DNA from: Rodentibacter genomosp. 2 | Lineage (GTDB): Bacteria; Pseudomonadota; Gammaproteobacteria; Enterobacterales; Pasteurellaceae | DNA length: 54,379 bases | Assembly (NCBI GenBank): GCA_001999425.1 | Contig: MLHP01000028.1 | Location: 1-54,379 of the forward strand | Reading direction: 5' to 3' | Part shown: piece after piece, positions 41,338 to 52,818 of the stretch | Numbering within the stretch: the stretch's first letter is position 1 | How the letters are laid out: every line of letters starts with the position of its first letter | The notes under the pieces: generated by a model | Seen by the model: the letters and a program-made list of their open reading frames with translations, nothing else | What the model was told of the DNA's origin: nothing | The model's database searches: none | Program-made: the position numbers and the translations under genes

Positions 41338-42627
41338 ATGAAAAACGTTCAACAAATGCCGGACGGCTATTTAAATAAAACGCCGATATTTCAATTTATT
41401 CTATTATCTTGTTTATTCCCTTTATGGGGTGCTGCGGCAAGCTTAAACGATATTTTGATTACACAGTTCAAAAGTGTATTTACACTTAGCGATTTTGCCA
41501 GTGCATTAGTACAAAGTGCATTCTATGGTGGGTATTTTCTTATCGCAATTCCCGCTTCATTGGTAATTAAAAAAACCAGTTATAAAATTGCGATTTTGAT
41601 TGGTTTAACTTTATATATTGTCGGCTGTTCAATGTTTTATCCGGCCTCACATATGGCAACTTATACCATGTTCCTCGCAGCTATTTTCTCTATTGCAATA
41701 GGGTTAAGTTTTCTTGAAACATCTGCAAATACCTATAGTTCAATGATTGGTCATAAAGATCACGCTACATTACGTTTAAATATCAGCCAAACATTCTATC
41801 CAGTGGGAGCAATTGCAGGTATTTTACTTGGTAAGTATTTGATTTTCCAAGAAGGCACCAGTTTACATGAACAAATTGCCACAATGACACCAGATCAATT
41901 ACATGCGTTTAAACTAGCGACCTTAGAACATACATTGCAACCCTATAAATATCTTATCTTCGTATTAATTGCAGTAACGATATTGTTCTTAATCACTCCC
42001 TTCCCTAAATGTAAATCGGTCAATAATTCGACAGAACATCAGGAAATGCATTTTATTGATACATTGAAATACCTTGCTAAAAACACCGCATTCAAGAAAG
42101 GAATTATAGCCCAATTCTTATATGTAGGTATGCAAGTTGCTGTGTGGTCATTTACTATCCGTTTGGCACTAAATTTAAGTGATATGAATGAACGTGATGC
42201 ATCTAATTTTATGGTATATAGCTTTATCGGTTTCTTCGTCGGGAAATTTGTTGCTAATTTCTTAATGACAAAATTTAAATCTGAGCTCGTATTATTTGTT
42301 TACTCCATATTAGGTGTATTTACTTTGGCTTATACTGCCTTTGTCCATGATTTTTCCGCAGTTTATGCAGCCATTTTTGCTAGTGTTTTATTTGGTCCTT
42401 GTTGGGCAACAATTTATGCTTCAGTATTAGATACCGTTGAACAGGAACACCGTGAGGTAGCTGGTGCAGTTGTCGTTATGTCTATTATTGGTGCAGCAGT
42501 TGTACCCGCAATTCACGGTTATGTATCAGACACTATTGACTCACTACAAACCGCATTTATCGTACCACTATTTTGCTTTGCTTATGTAGGATATTACTTC
42601 TTTGATAAATACAAGGCACATAAATAA
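41338..42627 (+). CDS. deoP: Deoxyribose permease DeoP (FucP-like MFS)
   Basis: 429 residues, 12 membrane segments, FucP-type major facilitator (LLSCLFPLWGAAASLNDILI; QSAFYGGYFLIAIPASLV; FLETSANTYSSMIG). Sugar:H+ symporter; gene order deoK-deoP-deoX identifies deoxyribose as the likely substrate. 11 bp after deoK. No uptake signal inside. Confidence 0.87.
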   Translation: MKNVQQMPDGYLNKTPIFQFILLSCLFPLWGAAASLNDILITQFKSVFTLSDFASALVQSAFYGGYFLIAIPASLVIKKTSYKIAILIGLTLYIVGCSMFYPASHMATYTMFLAAIFSIAIGLSFLETSANTYSSMIGHKDHATLRLNISQTFYPVGAIAGILLGKYLIFQEGTSLHEQIATMTPDQLHAFKLATLEHTLQPYKYLIFVLIAVTILFLITPFPKCKSVNNSTEHQEMHFIDTLKYLAKNTAFKKGIIAQFLYVGMQVAVWSFTIRLALNLSDMNERDASNFMVYSFIGFFVGKFVANFLMTKFKSELVLFVYSILGVFTLAYTAFVHDFSAVYAAIFASVLFGPCWATIYASVLDTVEQEHREVAGAVVVMSIIGAAVVPAIHGYVSDTIDSLQTAFIVPLFCFAYVGYYFFDKYKAHK

Positions 42628-42637
42628 GGAGATAAAA

Positions 42638-43654
42638 ATGAAAAGCTACATTTATTTAACAAAAGTATTATTTACTGAAAGGGAACATATTTTATTTGAA
42701 AATCCAAACTTCAAAGTAATCACGTTTAGATACCCATCAGGTATTGAGGCAATCAGACTAGAAAACAGTAAAGGTTTTGTTACTATACTTCCATTTTATG
42801 GACAAATCATTTGGGATGCCGAATTCTGCGGTAAAAACCTAAAAATGAAAAATATGTTTAACGAACCTAAACGGGGAACAACTATTATCGATACCTACGG
42901 TTGCTTTGCGTTCCATTCAGGGTTAATCCGTAATGGTTGTCCAAGTCCCGAAGATGATCACCCATTACATGGTGAAATGCCTTGTGCAACCATGGATAAA
43001 GCTTGGTTAATCATCAGTGAAAACTCATTAACCGTGGGGGGCTCGGTTGAATACGTCAAAGGATTTGGCAATCATTATCTTGCTGAACCAGAATTAACGT
43101 TGAATGCTCAAAGCTCATTGTTTGAAATTCAAATGAAAGTGACTAATTTAGCCAGTGTAGAAATGCCATTACAATATATGTGTCATATGAATTATTGCTA
43201 TGAACATGGAGCAAGTTTTACTCAAAATATTCCTACAGAAGCTATTCATTTGCGAGAAACGATTCCGGCCCATGTTAAACCAACTCCTGAATGGCTAGCT
43301 TTTAATGAACAAATTAAACAGGGTAAATACACGCTAAATTCATTGGCTAATGATCAAATGTATAATCCTGAAATTGTGTTCTTTATGGATAATTTGCAGC
43401 AATATCAGGAAAATTTAGAATATAGAATGACTTCACCTGATGGGAATTCTTATCTAACAAAATTCTCATCAAAAGATTTTAATTATGCAACACGGTGGAT
43501 TTTATACAATGAAGATCAACAAGTAGGTGCCTTTGTACTCCCCTCTACTTGCCGTCCAGAAGGTTATCTTGCTGCTAAAAATACAGGTAGTTTAATTATG
43601 ATGAAACCGAAAGAGGTAAAAACCTTTAAAGTAATTACAGGTATTGAATCATAA
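42638..43654 (+). CDS. deoX: DeoX, aldose 1-epimerase-like protein (DUF4432)
   Basis: 338 residues from ATG 42638 after AAGGAG; a longer frame from 42602 overlaps deoP. Beta-sandwich of the DUF4432/galactose-mutarotase type (GFVTILPFYGQIIWDAEFCG; NYCYEHGASF; YATRWILYNEDQQ). Salmonella deoQKPX has a gene of this type at the same place, of unproven role. Mutarotation of deoxyribose is plausible but inferred. Confidence 0.82.
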   Translation: MKSYIYLTKVLFTEREHILFENPNFKVITFRYPSGIEAIRLENSKGFVTILPFYGQIIWDAEFCGKNLKMKNMFNEPKRGTTIIDTYGCFAFHSGLIRNGCPSPEDDHPLHGEMPCATMDKAWLIISENSLTVGGSVEYVKGFGNHYLAEPELTLNAQSSLFEIQMKVTNLASVEMPLQYMCHMNYCYEHGASFTQNIPTEAIHLRETIPAHVKPTPEWLAFNEQIKQGKYTLNSLANDQMYNPEIVFFMDNLQQYQENLEYRMTSPDGNSYLTKFSSKDFNYATRWILYNEDQQVGAFVLPSTCRPEGYLAAKNTGSLIMMKPKEVKTFKVITGIES

Positions 43655-43665
43655 CTTCCATGACT

Positions 43666-43694
43666 AAAAGTGCGGTCAAATTAACCGCACTTTT
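43666..43694. terminator. Inverted uptake-signal terminator, deoX / ribB
   Basis: AAAAGTGCGGT (43666-43676) and ACCGCACTTTT (43684-43694), perfect 11-bp stem, 7-nt loop, T-rich ends both ways, in the convergent gap between deoX and ribB. Confidence 0.88.
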
Positions 43695-43699
43695 CTCAA

Positions 43700-44347
43700 C
43701 TACACATTATGTGCTAAACGATATTCCACTAAATCTTCAATCGTCAGCACCACATAACCAAATTTTTGTGCAAATTCAACGATTTCCGGCGCACGAGCCA
43801 TGGTGCCGTCATCGTTGGTAATTTCGCAAATGACACCAGCAGGTTTAAAACCTGCAAGGCGGGCTAAATCGACAGAGGCTTCCGTATGACCACGGCGGGA
43901 AAGCACACCGCCATTTACCGCGCGAAGTGGGAAAATATGACCGGGGCGGTGTAAATCGGTCGGCACGGCGTTATCCGCAATAGCCGCTTGAATAGTCGTC
44001 ACCCGATCTGCGGCAGATACCCCTGTGGATACGCCTTTCGCAGCCTCAATGGTCACGGTAAAAGCCGTTTTGTTCACGCTATTGTTGTTTTCTACCATCG
44101 GCGGTAAATCAAGTTGTTGGCAACGTTCTTCCGTAATGCACAAACACACGATTCCGCTACCGTAACGGATTAATTTTGCCATTTGCTCGGTTGTGATAGT
44201 TTCTGCCGGAAAGATTAAATCCCCTTCGTTTTCGCGATTTTCATCATCTAATACCAATACGCCATTACCATTTTTGAATGCTTGAATAGCGTTAAGTACA
44301 CGTTCTTCGGCAGTTGTACCGAATGGGAATAAAATGGACTGATTCAT
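43700..44347 (-). CDS. ribB: 3,4-Dihydroxy-2-butanone 4-phosphate synthase
   Basis: 215 residues, RibB-only form without a GTP cyclohydrolase domain: [20 protein letters not shown] (acidic Mg loop, about 31-50), [48 protein letters not shown]. Makes the four-carbon unit of riboflavin from ribulose 5-phosphate. GGAAATTACG precedes ATG. It stands alone and is controlled by the FMN riboswitch upstream. Confidence 0.96.
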   Translation of the reverse strand: MNQSILFPFGTTAEERVLNAIQAFKNGNGVLVLDDENRENEGDLIFPAETITTEQMAKLIRYGSGIVCLCITEERCQQLDLPPMVENNNSVNKTAFTVTIEAAKGVSTGVSAADRVTTIQAAIADNAVPTDLHRPGHIFPLRAVNGGVLSRRGHTEASVDLARLAGFKPAGVICEITNDDGTMARAPEIVEFAQKFGYVVLTIEDLVEYRLAHNV

Positions 44348-44403
44348 CGTAATTTCCTTTATTTCTTAGATTAAAATTAACCAGAATCAGGGCTGAGAAA
44401 TGC

Positions 44404-44435
44404 AAATAAAAAGAACGGGTTGGAAGCCCAATCCG
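44404..44435 (-). terminator. Riboswitch expression-platform terminator before ribB
   Basis: On minus: CGGaTTGG-GCTT-CCAAcCCG (44435-44416, one A-C mismatch) followed by TTCTTTTTATTT (44415-44404). It lies just downstream of the FMN aptamer, so FMN binding would favour premature termination. Confidence 0.7.
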
Positions 44436-44439
44436 CCTT

Positions 44440-44606
44440 ATTCTCTTTCATCCAGACTTTACTGTCGGCTTTGGAATTACACCAAATCTGCTAACCTTAA
44501 AAAGCGTTCAATGTCGTCGAAAAATGCTCACTAAAAATTGACCGCACTTCTTAAGTGCTCGCGGGCTTTACCGCCGGTAGGGAATTTCACCCTGCCCTGA
44601 GAATGC
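44440..44606 (-). promoter_or_regulatory. FMN riboswitch (RFN element)
   Basis: On minus the conserved segments appear in order: TCTCAGGGCAGGGTGAAATT, CCCTACCGGCGGTAAAGCC, CGCGAGC, then GCAGATTTGGTGTAATTCC, AAAGCCGACAGTAAAGTCTG and GATGAAAGAGAA. The variable arm holds an uptake signal (GAAGTGCGGTC at 44538-44548). It controls ribB. Confidence 0.96.
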
Positions 44607-44711
44607 GCGCTAAGTATAGCGTAAAATCAGCAGGTGCAAAATCAGAACGTGAAAAATATTTTTATTTAACCTACAATACGCCTACTTAATCCTGATGTGA
44701 TGAGAAAATGA

Positions 44712-45821
<1,110 letters not shown>

Positions 45822-45822
45822 G

Positions 45823-46506
45823 ATGATTCTATTTGCAGGTGATCCGCACGGAAGTTACGAACATCTCTATCCTTTCGTACAAGAAAATGACAACGTTGCA
45901 CTGATTATTTTGGGCGACCTGCAACTTTCTTCGCCTAATGAATTGGAAAAATTGGCACAACACTGTGATATTTGGTTTATTCACGGCAATCACGATAGCA
46001 AAACGGTAGCGGCTTTTGATGCACTTTGGGGTTCGGAATGGAAAACACGGAATCTACACAATCGAGTGGTGGATATTCAGGGTTGCCGCATTGCAGGATT
46101 AGGCGGCATATTTCGTGGACAAATTTGGATGCCACCGAATCGCCCGATGTATTTTGATCCCATTCATTATTGCCAATACAGTTCACAGGAAAAAATCTGG
46201 CGTGGTGGGTTGCCATTGCATCATCGTACTTCTATTTTTCCTTCCGATATAGAGGTCTTGGAAAATGAGCAAGCGGATATTTTAATCTGTCATGAAGCAC
46301 CCAAACCACATCCAATGGGGTTTCAAGTAATTAATGATCTTGCCGAAAAAATAGGCGTAAAACATATTTTTCACGGACATCATCATGATAATGTGATCTA
46401 TCAAACTCATTTTTCTTATAACATTACCAATGTTGGCTTTCGTAGTTTAGCGGATGTAAACGGCAACTATTTGCTAAAAAATATTGATGATCGGGAAGGA
46501 CGATAA
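45823..46506 (+). CDS. Calcineurin-like metallophosphoesterase
   Basis: 227 residues: metal-binding motifs GDPHG (about 6-10), GDLQ, GNHDS, CHEAP and GHHHD (about 186-190) in the family order. Soluble. It starts 1 nt after the nadR stop, so it is almost certainly co-transcribed with it. This suggests, without proof, a role in nucleotide or NAD-precursor phosphate metabolism. I do not recognise the exact subfamily; proteins next to nadR of this kind are often uncharacterised. Confidence 0.8.
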   Translation: MILFAGDPHGSYEHLYPFVQENDNVALIILGDLQLSSPNELEKLAQHCDIWFIHGNHDSKTVAAFDALWGSEWKTRNLHNRVVDIQGCRIAGLGGIFRGQIWMPPNRPMYFDPIHYCQYSSQEKIWRGGLPLHHRTSIFPSDIEVLENEQADILICHEAPKPHPMGFQVINDLAEKIGVKHIFHGHHHDNVIYQTHFSYNITNVGFRSLADVNGNYLLKNIDDREGR

Positions 46507-46571
46507 AACGGGCAAGACTATATTGGTTTTAAATGAATTGAATTAAACAAGAAATCAAGATAAGAAAGAAA

Positions 46572-46648
46572 TGGCGCACCCGAAAGGATTCGAACCTTTG
46601 ACCGCTCGGTTCGTAGCCGAGTACTCTATCCAGCTGAGCTACGGGTGC
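46572..46648 (-). tRNA. tRNA-Arg (ACG), copy 1
   Basis: 77 nt with encoded CCA. Acceptor GCACCCG/CGGGTGC, anticodon loop CTACGAA (anticodon ACG, wobble A edited to inosine by TadA), T-arm AAAGGTTCGAATCCTTT. Downstream of copy 2. Confidence 0.97.
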
Positions 46649-46701
46649 GTAGTGATGTTTTAGCTATTCTTGACCATTTAGAAGATAGAGTCGCTCTAAA
46701 A

Positions 46702-46778
46702 TGGCGCACCCGAGAGGATTCGAACCTCTGACCGCTCGGTTCGTAGCCGAGTACTCTATCCAGCTGAGCTACGGGTGC
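46702..46778 (-). tRNA. tRNA-Arg (ACG), copy 2
   Basis: 77 nt with encoded CCA, same body as copy 1. It differs in the T-stem, where A-U is replaced by G-C (AGAGGTTCGAATCCTCT), a compensated change. Spaced 53 bp from copy 1. Confidence 0.97.
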
Positions 46779-46798
46779 AGAATAAATAAAACTACAAA

Positions 46799-46891
46799 TG
46801 GCGGTGAGAGAGGGATTCGAACCCTCGATGGAGTTTTTGACCCCATACTCCCTTAGCAGGGGAGCGCCTTCAGCCTCTCGGCCATCTCACC
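46799..46891 (-). tRNA. tRNA-Ser (GCU)
   Basis: 93 nt with encoded CCA. Acceptor GGTGAGA/TCTCACC, anticodon loop CTGCTAA (anticodon GCU), long variable arm typical of Ser tRNA. First of a Ser-Arg-Arg cluster that resembles the E. coli serV-argV order. Confidence 0.97.
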
Positions 46892-47036
46892 ACAACCAGT
46901 GTGTGGGCGGTATAATACGTTTTTTTGAAAATATGTCAAACCCTTTTTTGAAAAAGCTAATGCATTTGAATATTTTATCTTCAGATTGTGTAAATAAAGT
47001 GCGCTTAGTAAAACTTTCGTGTTTCCGACCGCACTT

Positions 47037-49049
47037 TTAGCCATTCAAAATGGAACGTAAACGATCCAGCTGACTTTGTGTCTGCTGCTGTTTTTGTTCC
47101 GCCGTCAACTTAGGTTTATCCCGTTCCCAAAGCACATCATCGTTGGGTAATTCAGCTAAAAATCTGCTTGGTTCCGGGCGAATCAGTTCACCATATTGAC
47201 GACGTTCACGGCATAAGGAAAAGGTCAATGCCTTCTGTGCCCGCGTGATCCCCACATAAGCCAAGCGACGCTCTTCTTCCACATTATCTTCATCAATGCT
47301 GGTTTGATGCGGTAAAATGCCTTCTTCCATCCCAATTAAATAAACATAAGGAAATTCTAACCCTTTAGACGCGTGCAAGGTCATCAACTGGACTTGGTCG
47401 CTTTCTTCATCGTTTTCACCGCGTTCCATCATATCGCGTAAAGTCAGTCGTGTAACCACTTGATTCAGATTCATCGACTCGTTGGTTTCATCGCCTTTCA
47501 GCATATCTGCGACCCATTCAAACAGCGTGGCAACATTTTTACTTTGCATTTCTGCCGCTTTCGGGCTGGTGGCATATTCATACAAATATTCTTCATAATG
47601 AATCGCAGATAGCATAGAACGCACAGCCCGTTCCGGCTCGGAACGTTGCACTTGATCGTTTAATTCCACCACCCAACGCCCAAATTTTTGTAGTGCATCA
47701 TAGGCTTTTGGTGTCACACGTTGAACGAGTTCAAACTCAAAAATCGTCTCAAACAGGCTAATGTGTTTTTCCTGCGCCAGTTCACCGAGCTTTTGCAGAG
47801 TTGCCGCACCAATTTCACGTTTTGGCGTATTCACGATACGTAAAAATGCCGCATCGTCATCTTGATTCACCACTAAACGCAAATACGCCATCATATCCTT
47901 AATTTCTGTTCGGGAGAAAAAAGAAGTACCGCCGGAAATTTTGTAAGGAATGCGATTTTGCATCAACACTTTTTCCAACAAACGGGATTGATGATTGCCT
48001 CGATACAAAATCGCGTAATCCTTATATTTTGTTTTGCGACTAAAACGATGAGCGATCAATTCGGCAACAATGCGTTCAGCTTCGTGTTCTTCATTTTTTG
48101 CCTCAATCACCAATAATTTTTCACCCTCGCCGATGTTAGAAAACAATTTTTTGTCGAACACGTGTTCATTGTTATCAATCAAAATATTGGCACAATGCAA
48201 AATACGTTGAGTAGATCGGTAATTTTGTTCCAATTTAATCACTTGTAAATTAGGAAAATCATCACGCAAACGCACCATATTCTCCGGTTTTGCCCCACGC
48301 CAGGAATAAATGGATTGGTCATCATCCCCCACCACGGTAAAACAGTCTCGTTTCCCCACCAGCAATTTGATTAACTCATATTGGCTGGTGTTGGTGTCTT
48401 GATATTCATCGACCAACAAATAACGAATTTTTTCCTGCCATTTTGACCGCACTTCTTCCTTTTGTTTGAACAATAAAGTGGGAAGCATAATCAAATCGTC
48501 AAAATCTAACGCATTATAAGCACGAATTTGTGTCGCATAACGTTCATAGCATTTAGCAAAGGTTTGATATTTCGCATCCCGTGCTAAAGCATAGGCTTGC
48601 TTTGGTGAAACTAAATCATTTTTCCAATTGGAAATCACCGAAGTTAATTCATGCAGCAGATCTTTGTCTTCTTTCAACACATCTGCGGTGAGTTCTTTTA
48701 ACAAAGCAAATTGATCGTGTTCATCAAACAAGGTCATATTGGCTTTGAAACCCAATACCTTGTATTCCCGTTTGATGATGTCAAAACCGAGAGTATGAAA
48801 GGTGGAAACTGTCAAACCTTTGGTTCGCTCTTTTCCGATAGAATGCGCCACCCGCTCTTTCATTTCTCGTGCGGCTTTATTAGTGAAGGTCACCGCCGCA
48901 ATTTGTTTCGGAGAATAACCGCACTTTGCGATCAAGTGCGCAATTTTATTAATAATCACACGAGTTTTTCCGGAACCTGCACCGGCAAGCACCAAGCAGG
49001 GACCGGTCACACATTCTACTGCGTGTTGTTGTTGGGGATTCAGTTTCAT
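47037..49049 (-). CDS. rep: ATP-dependent DNA helicase Rep
   Basis: 670 residues from ATG 49049 ([20 protein letters not shown]). Superfamily 1A helicase: Walker [16 protein letters not shown] (about 22-36), Walker [70 protein letters not shown]. coli Rep is about the same length. It moves 3'-5' to clear proteins at forks. Last of waaA-coaD-yceK-like-rep; no clear ribosome-binding site. Confidence 0.95.
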   Translation of the reverse strand: MKLNPQQQHAVECVTGPCLVLAGAGSGKTRVIINKIAHLIAKCGYSPKQIAAVTFTNKAAREMKERVAHSIGKERTKGLTVSTFHTLGFDIIKREYKVLGFKANMTLFDEHDQFALLKELTADVLKEDKDLLHELTSVISNWKNDLVSPKQAYALARDAKYQTFAKCYERYATQIRAYNALDFDDLIMLPTLLFKQKEEVRSKWQEKIRYLLVDEYQDTNTSQYELIKLLVGKRDCFTVVGDDDQSIYSWRGAKPENMVRLRDDFPNLQVIKLEQNYRSTQRILHCANILIDNNEHVFDKKLFSNIGEGEKLLVIEAKNEEHEAERIVAELIAHRFSRKTKYKDYAILYRGNHQSRLLEKVLMQNRIPYKISGGTSFFSRTEIKDMMAYLRLVVNQDDDAAFLRIVNTPKREIGAATLQKLGELAQEKHISLFETIFEFELVQRVTPKAYDALQKFGRWVVELNDQVQRSEPERAVRSMLSAIHYEEYLYEYATSPKAAEMQSKNVATLFEWVADMLKGDETNESMNLNQVVTRLTLRDMMERGENDEESDQVQLMTLHASKGLEFPYVYLIGMEEGILPHQTSIDEDNVEEERRLAYVGITRAQKALTFSLCRERRQYGELIRPEPSRFLAELPNDDVLWERDKPKLTAEQKQQQTQSQLDRLRSILNG

Positions 49050-49054
49050 CATTG

Positions 49055-49261
49055 TTATTGAGCCCATGCGTAGGGCAGTAAAACAGTATCGAGTAAAAAG
49101 GAGAGAGGCAAATCCAAAATCGGTACGCCCCATTGTTTCGCCATTTCTAAGTCATAGGCGACACCGGCATAGGCGGTATAATCTTGCGAAACCAATTTCA
49201 CCACGGTACCACAGCCGGATAAGGCAAAAAGTGCGGTTAAAATGAAGATTATTTTAAACAT
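49055..49261 (-). CDS. YceK/YidQ-like small lipoprotein
   Basis: 68 residues. Signal II leader with lipobox LSGC (Cys at about 17); the mature protein is about 51 residues and contains [20 protein letters not shown] and [18 protein letters not shown], the DUF1375 pattern. An outer-membrane lipoprotein of unknown role. It overlaps the end of coaD by 13 nt and precedes rep. An uptake signal overlaps its 5' end (49229). Confidence 0.8.
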   Translation of the reverse strand: MFKIIFILTALFALSGCGTVVKLVSQDYTAYAGVAYDLEMAKQWGVPILDLPLSFLLDTVLLPYAWAQ

Positions 49262-49728
49262 CGTTGTTGCAAGTTTTTTAGTACGAGCGGAGGGACGAGT
49301 TCTGCCACATCGCCACCGTGTAAATAAATTTCACGTACGATGGAGGAAGAAACAAACGCCCATTTTTCATCAGGTGGGAAAAATACCGTTTCCACCCCTT
49401 GGGTCAGTAATCGGTTTAACGCCGCCAGTTGAAGTTCATATTCAAAATCCGTTGTCGTACGCACCCCACGAATAATGGCGGTGATATTTCTTTCTTTAAT
49501 CACCTTTGCCAATAAATCGGAAAAACCAAACACCTCTACATTCGGTAAAGGCGCAACAGATTGACGAACCAGCTCAACACGTTCCTCTAAAGAAAACAAT
49601 GGCTTTTTGCTTGGGCTGTTCGCCACGGCGACTAAAACCCGCGGAAAAATGACCGCACTTCGTTCAATAATATTCAGATGCCCGTTTGTGATGGGATCAA
49701 AAGTGCCCGGATAAATCACCGTTGTCAT
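49249..49728 (-). CDS. coaD: Phosphopantetheine adenylyltransferase
   Basis: 159 residues, HxGH nucleotidyltransferase: [19 protein letters not shown] (about 6-24), C-terminal [20 protein letters not shown]. Fourth step of CoA synthesis from pantothenate. Overlaps waaA by 4 nt (ATGA), the order seen in Haemophilus. Confidence 0.96.
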   Translation of the reverse strand: MTTVIYPGTFDPITNGHLNIIERSAVIFPRVLVAVANSPSKKPLFSLEERVELVRQSVAPLPNVEVFGFSDLLAKVIKERNITAIIRGVRTTTDFEYELQLAALNRLLTQGVETVFFPPDEKWAFVSSSIVREIYLHGGDVAELVPPLVLKNLQQRCLK

Positions 49729-51008
49729 ACTTTATACTCCAAATAAGGCTTTAATAAATCAAATAAGCGTGATAATGCGCCTCGATTTTCCATTAATACT
49801 TCATAACCTGCATGGCCTAAACGCAAACGTGCTTCTTTTGAGTTAAGCAATGCTTCCACTGCTCGCTCTAATGCCTTAACCGTTGAATTCACCTCTAATA
49901 CCCCTTGCATTTCAACAAGTGTTCTAAAAACTTCAGGAAAATTAAAGGTATGTTTTCCGCTAATCACTGGTATTTTAAATGCCAGAGGTTCAAGCGGGTT
50001 ATGCCCGCCGTGTTTAACAAGGCTTCCCCCGACAAACGCAATGGTTGAAACGCCATACATTAACATCATCTCACCCATCGTATCACCTAAAATAATCTGT
50101 GTGGCTACATTCGGTAATTCACCGGATGAACGGCGAATAAATTGAAATTTTTCCTTTTGGATCAATGCAGCTACCGAGTTAAATCGTTCAGGATGGCGCG
50201 GTACGAGCAATAAAAGTAAATTAGGATATTTTTCAAGTAGCTGGCGATGTGCCTGTAAAATAATCTCTTCTTCCCCTTCATGTGTACTCGCAGCGATCCA
50301 AATTTGACGTTTTTTTGCCCATTGATCACGTAATATTTGAATTTGTTCAAGTAGCACTTGGTTAAGCGTTAAATCATATTTAATATTGCCCGTCGATTTA
50401 AGTTTATCTTGGGGATAGCCCAATTCGAGAAAACGTTTCTCACTAATTTGATCTTGCGGGGCAATCAAACTAATTTGAGACCACATATTCTGTAAACGAG
50501 CTCTCACTTTGCCGTAACGTCTGGCAGAACGGGAAGATAAACGGGCATTCGCCACAATAAAGGGAATATCACGGTAGTGCAGTTGACTGATTAAATTCGG
50601 CCACAGCTCGGTTTCAATAACAATACAAAGTTTTGGTTGAATAAAATCAATGAAACGATTAATCGAGTAAGGTAAATCATAGGGTAAATAACAGTGCGTT
50701 ACGCTCTCACCAAAAGCCGCTTTAACCCGTTCAGAGCCGGTTGGCGTGACAGTGGTAAAAGTAATCGATAAATCAGGATAATCCTGTTGAATTCGACGCA
50801 CTAAAGGTGTTGCCGCGATCACTTCACCAACGGAGGCTGCATGAATCACAATGCCATGAGGTGTTGGTGCGGCTAAACGACGATAAAAACCGTAACGCTC
50901 TCCCCATCTTTTCCGATAATCCGGCGCTTTAAAGCCACGCCCCCACATAAAAAGCAGAACTAACGGCTGAATCAAATACATTAGACAGGTATAAAAAAAA
51001 CGCCACAT
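49725..51008 (-). CDS. waaA: Kdo transferase WaaA
   Basis: 427 residues. N-terminal membrane anchor (about 1-22), then a GT-B glycosyltransferase: [54 protein letters not shown]. Adds Kdo to lipid A; the Pasteurellaceae enzyme is usually monofunctional, with KdkA phosphorylating the Kdo. It heads waaA-coaD-lipoprotein-rep and is divergent from lgtF. Confidence 0.95.
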   Translation of the reverse strand: MWRFFYTCLMYLIQPLVLLFMWGRGFKAPDYRKRWGERYGFYRRLAAPTPHGIVIHAASVGEVIAATPLVRRIQQDYPDLSITFTTVTPTGSERVKAAFGESVTHCYLPYDLPYSINRFIDFIQPKLCIVIETELWPNLISQLHYRDIPFIVANARLSSRSARRYGKVRARLQNMWSQISLIAPQDQISEKRFLELGYPQDKLKSTGNIKYDLTLNQVLLEQIQILRDQWAKKRQIWIAASTHEGEEEIILQAHRQLLEKYPNLLLLLVPRHPERFNSVAALIQKEKFQFIRRSSGELPNVATQIILGDTMGEMMLMYGVSTIAFVGGSLVKHGGHNPLEPLAFKIPVISGKHTFNFPEVFRTLVEMQGVLEVNSTVKALERAVEALLNSKEARLRLGHAGYEVLMENRGALSRLFDLLKPYLEYKV

Positions 51009-51069
51009 AAACTAAATTCGGTTATACTTGAAAAAATTTTCAGTAGTATAGCAAAAAAGGAATCAAAAT

Positions 51070-51828
51070 ATGCCAACAATTAGCGTCGCAATGATTGTAA
51101 AAAACGAGGCACAGGATCTTGCATTATGCTTAGACACTATAAAGGATTGGGTAGATGAAATCATCATTTTAGATTCAGGTAGTACCGATAATACAAAAGA
51201 AATTGTGCTAAACTATGGTGCAAAATTCTATGAAAATACCGACTGGCCCGGTTTTGGCAAGCAACGCCAAATTGCACAACAGTATGTTACTTCCGACTAC
51301 CTACTTTGGTTGGATGCCGATGAACGCGTAACACCGGAATTACGCCAATCAATCCAATGTGCCGTACAACAAAATCCGGAAAATACGGTGTTTGAAATCC
51401 CACGTATAAGCGAAATATTCGGGCGCAAAATCCGCCATTCCGGTTGGTATCCGGATTATGTCGTTCGTCTATATCGCACTAATTATGCTGGCTACAATGA
51501 TTCCTTGGTTCATGAGAAAGTGTGCTATCCGAACAATACCCGTGTTGAGCGATTAACTGGCGATTTAGAACATTTCACTTATAAAAATCTTCATCACTAC
51601 TTAGTAAAATCTGCCGGTTACGCTAAAGCTTGGGCGGATCAGCGTCAAGCAAGGGGTAAAAAAGCGACGCTTTGGCAAGGGGTAGCACATGGGATCAGCT
51701 GTTTTATGAAAATGTACGTCTTAAAAGCGGGTTTTTTAGACGGGAAACAAGGCTTTTTACTTGCAGCACTTTCTGCACATTCTACCTTTGTAAAATATGC
51801 CGATTTGTGGGAAAGAGAACAACATTAG
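51070..51828 (+). CDS. lgtF: Lipooligosaccharide core glycosyltransferase, LgtF-like
   Basis: 252 residues, GT-A family 2: [20 protein letters not shown] (about 4-23), [28 protein letters not shown] (DXD-like Asp-Ala-Asp). WaaE/KdtX branch. In H. influenzae the gene divergent from waaA and coaD is lgtF, which adds beta-1,4-glucose to heptose I. Substrate inferred from sequence and position. AAGGAA precedes ATG. Confidence 0.87.
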   Translation: MPTISVAMIVKNEAQDLALCLDTIKDWVDEIIILDSGSTDNTKEIVLNYGAKFYENTDWPGFGKQRQIAQQYVTSDYLLWLDADERVTPELRQSIQCAVQQNPENTVFEIPRISEIFGRKIRHSGWYPDYVVRLYRTNYAGYNDSLVHEKVCYPNNTRVERLTGDLEHFTYKNLHHYLVKSAGYAKAWADQRQARGKKATLWQGVAHGISCFMKMYVLKAGFLDGKQGFLLAALSAHSTFVKYADLWEREQH

Positions 51829-51858
51829 AAAAGTGCGGTTAAAATTAACCGCACTTTT
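51829..51858. terminator. Inverted uptake-signal terminator, lgtF / tpiA
   Basis: AAAAGTGCGGTTAA (51829-51842), AA, TTAACCGCACTTTT (51845-51858): a perfect 14-bp stem. Convergent gap; A/T ends give U-tracts both ways. Confidence 0.9.
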
Positions 51859-51877
51859 CATTTTCTAATGATAAAAA

Positions 51878-52645
51878 CTAATTTTTTGCAGCCTCTGCCG
51901 CTTTCACGATCACTGCAAATGCAGACGCTTTAAGTGATGCGCCACCCACTAATGCACCATCAATATCCGGTTGGGTAAATAATTCCGCTGCGTTCGCATC
52001 ATTTACAGAGCCACCATATTGAATGATCACTTGATCAGCTACCGCTTGAGATTTGGCAGCAATATGACCGCGAATAAAGGCATGAACAGCTTGTGCCTGT
52101 GCAGGAGTAGCCGACTTGCCGGTACCGATTGCCCAAATTGGTTCATAAGCAATCACCGCACCATTAAACGCTTCCACGCCTAATGCATTAATGACGGCAT
52201 CAATTTGACGCGCGCACACTTCTTCGGTTTTACCAGCTTCATTTTCCGCCTCAGATTCACCGATACATAATACCGGGACTAAACCAGCTTCTTTCAATGC
52301 TTCGAATTTTTTCGCAATAAATTCATCGCTTTCTTTGTGATAGGTGCGACGCTCGGAATGGCCGATGATAATATACTTCGCACCAAAATCTTTCAACATT
52401 TCCGTCGAAATATCCCCGGTAAACGCACCTTGCACGTTCACATCAACATTTTGTGCGCCAAGCGCAATTTTACTGCCGGTTAGCACGGTTTCCGCTTCCG
52501 CTAAATACATCACTGGAGGAGCGATTGCTACATCACAACCGTTCACATCAGCGAGCTCTACTTTTAAATTTTCGATTAATTCTTTGGTAAACGCTTTGCT
52601 ACCATTTAACTTCCAGTTACCCATTACTAAAGGACGACGTGCCAT
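51878..52645 (-). CDS. tpiA: Triose-phosphate isomerase
   Basis: 255 residues: [11 protein letters not shown] (Asn, Lys at about 10 and 12), catalytic His in [11 protein letters not shown] (about 95), catalytic Glu in [13 protein letters not shown] (about 167), phosphate loop [10 protein letters not shown] and [11 protein letters not shown]. Interconverts dihydroxyacetone phosphate and glyceraldehyde 3-phosphate. Own transcript; GGAGAAA before ATG 52645. Confidence 0.97.
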   Translation of the reverse strand: MARRPLVMGNWKLNGSKAFTKELIENLKVELADVNGCDVAIAPPVMYLAEAETVLTGSKIALGAQNVDVNVQGAFTGDISTEMLKDFGAKYIIIGHSERRTYHKESDEFIAKKFEALKEAGLVPVLCIGESEAENEAGKTEEVCARQIDAVINALGVEAFNGAVIAYEPIWAIGTGKSATPAQAQAVHAFIRGHIAAKSQAVADQVIIQYGGSVNDANAAELFTQPDIDGALVGGASLKASAFAVIVKAAEAAKN

Positions 52646-52818
52646 TTTTATTTCTCCATATTAATTAAATAAATGCGGTTACTATATCAAATTTTCGTCT
52701 TGATTCTTTGTTCAAAATCATAAATTTGAAAATTTTTTTGCTGAGCGCGTGATTCTTCAGCGTGAAAAAGCTACAATCTACGACATAGAATCAATAAAAA
52801 TTAACCGATTTTATTAAA

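Noticed and set aside
45823-46506. nadR-metallophosphoesterase pair as a toxin-antitoxin or defence unit
   Set aside because: Both genes are metabolic-type enzymes, with no small antitoxin-like gene, nuclease or effector next to them.
46798-47040. 80-residue open frame over the tRNA-Ser gene
   Set aside because: Its first 30 residues are the reverse strand of the tRNA (AVREGFEPS is a known artefact of tRNA-Ser).
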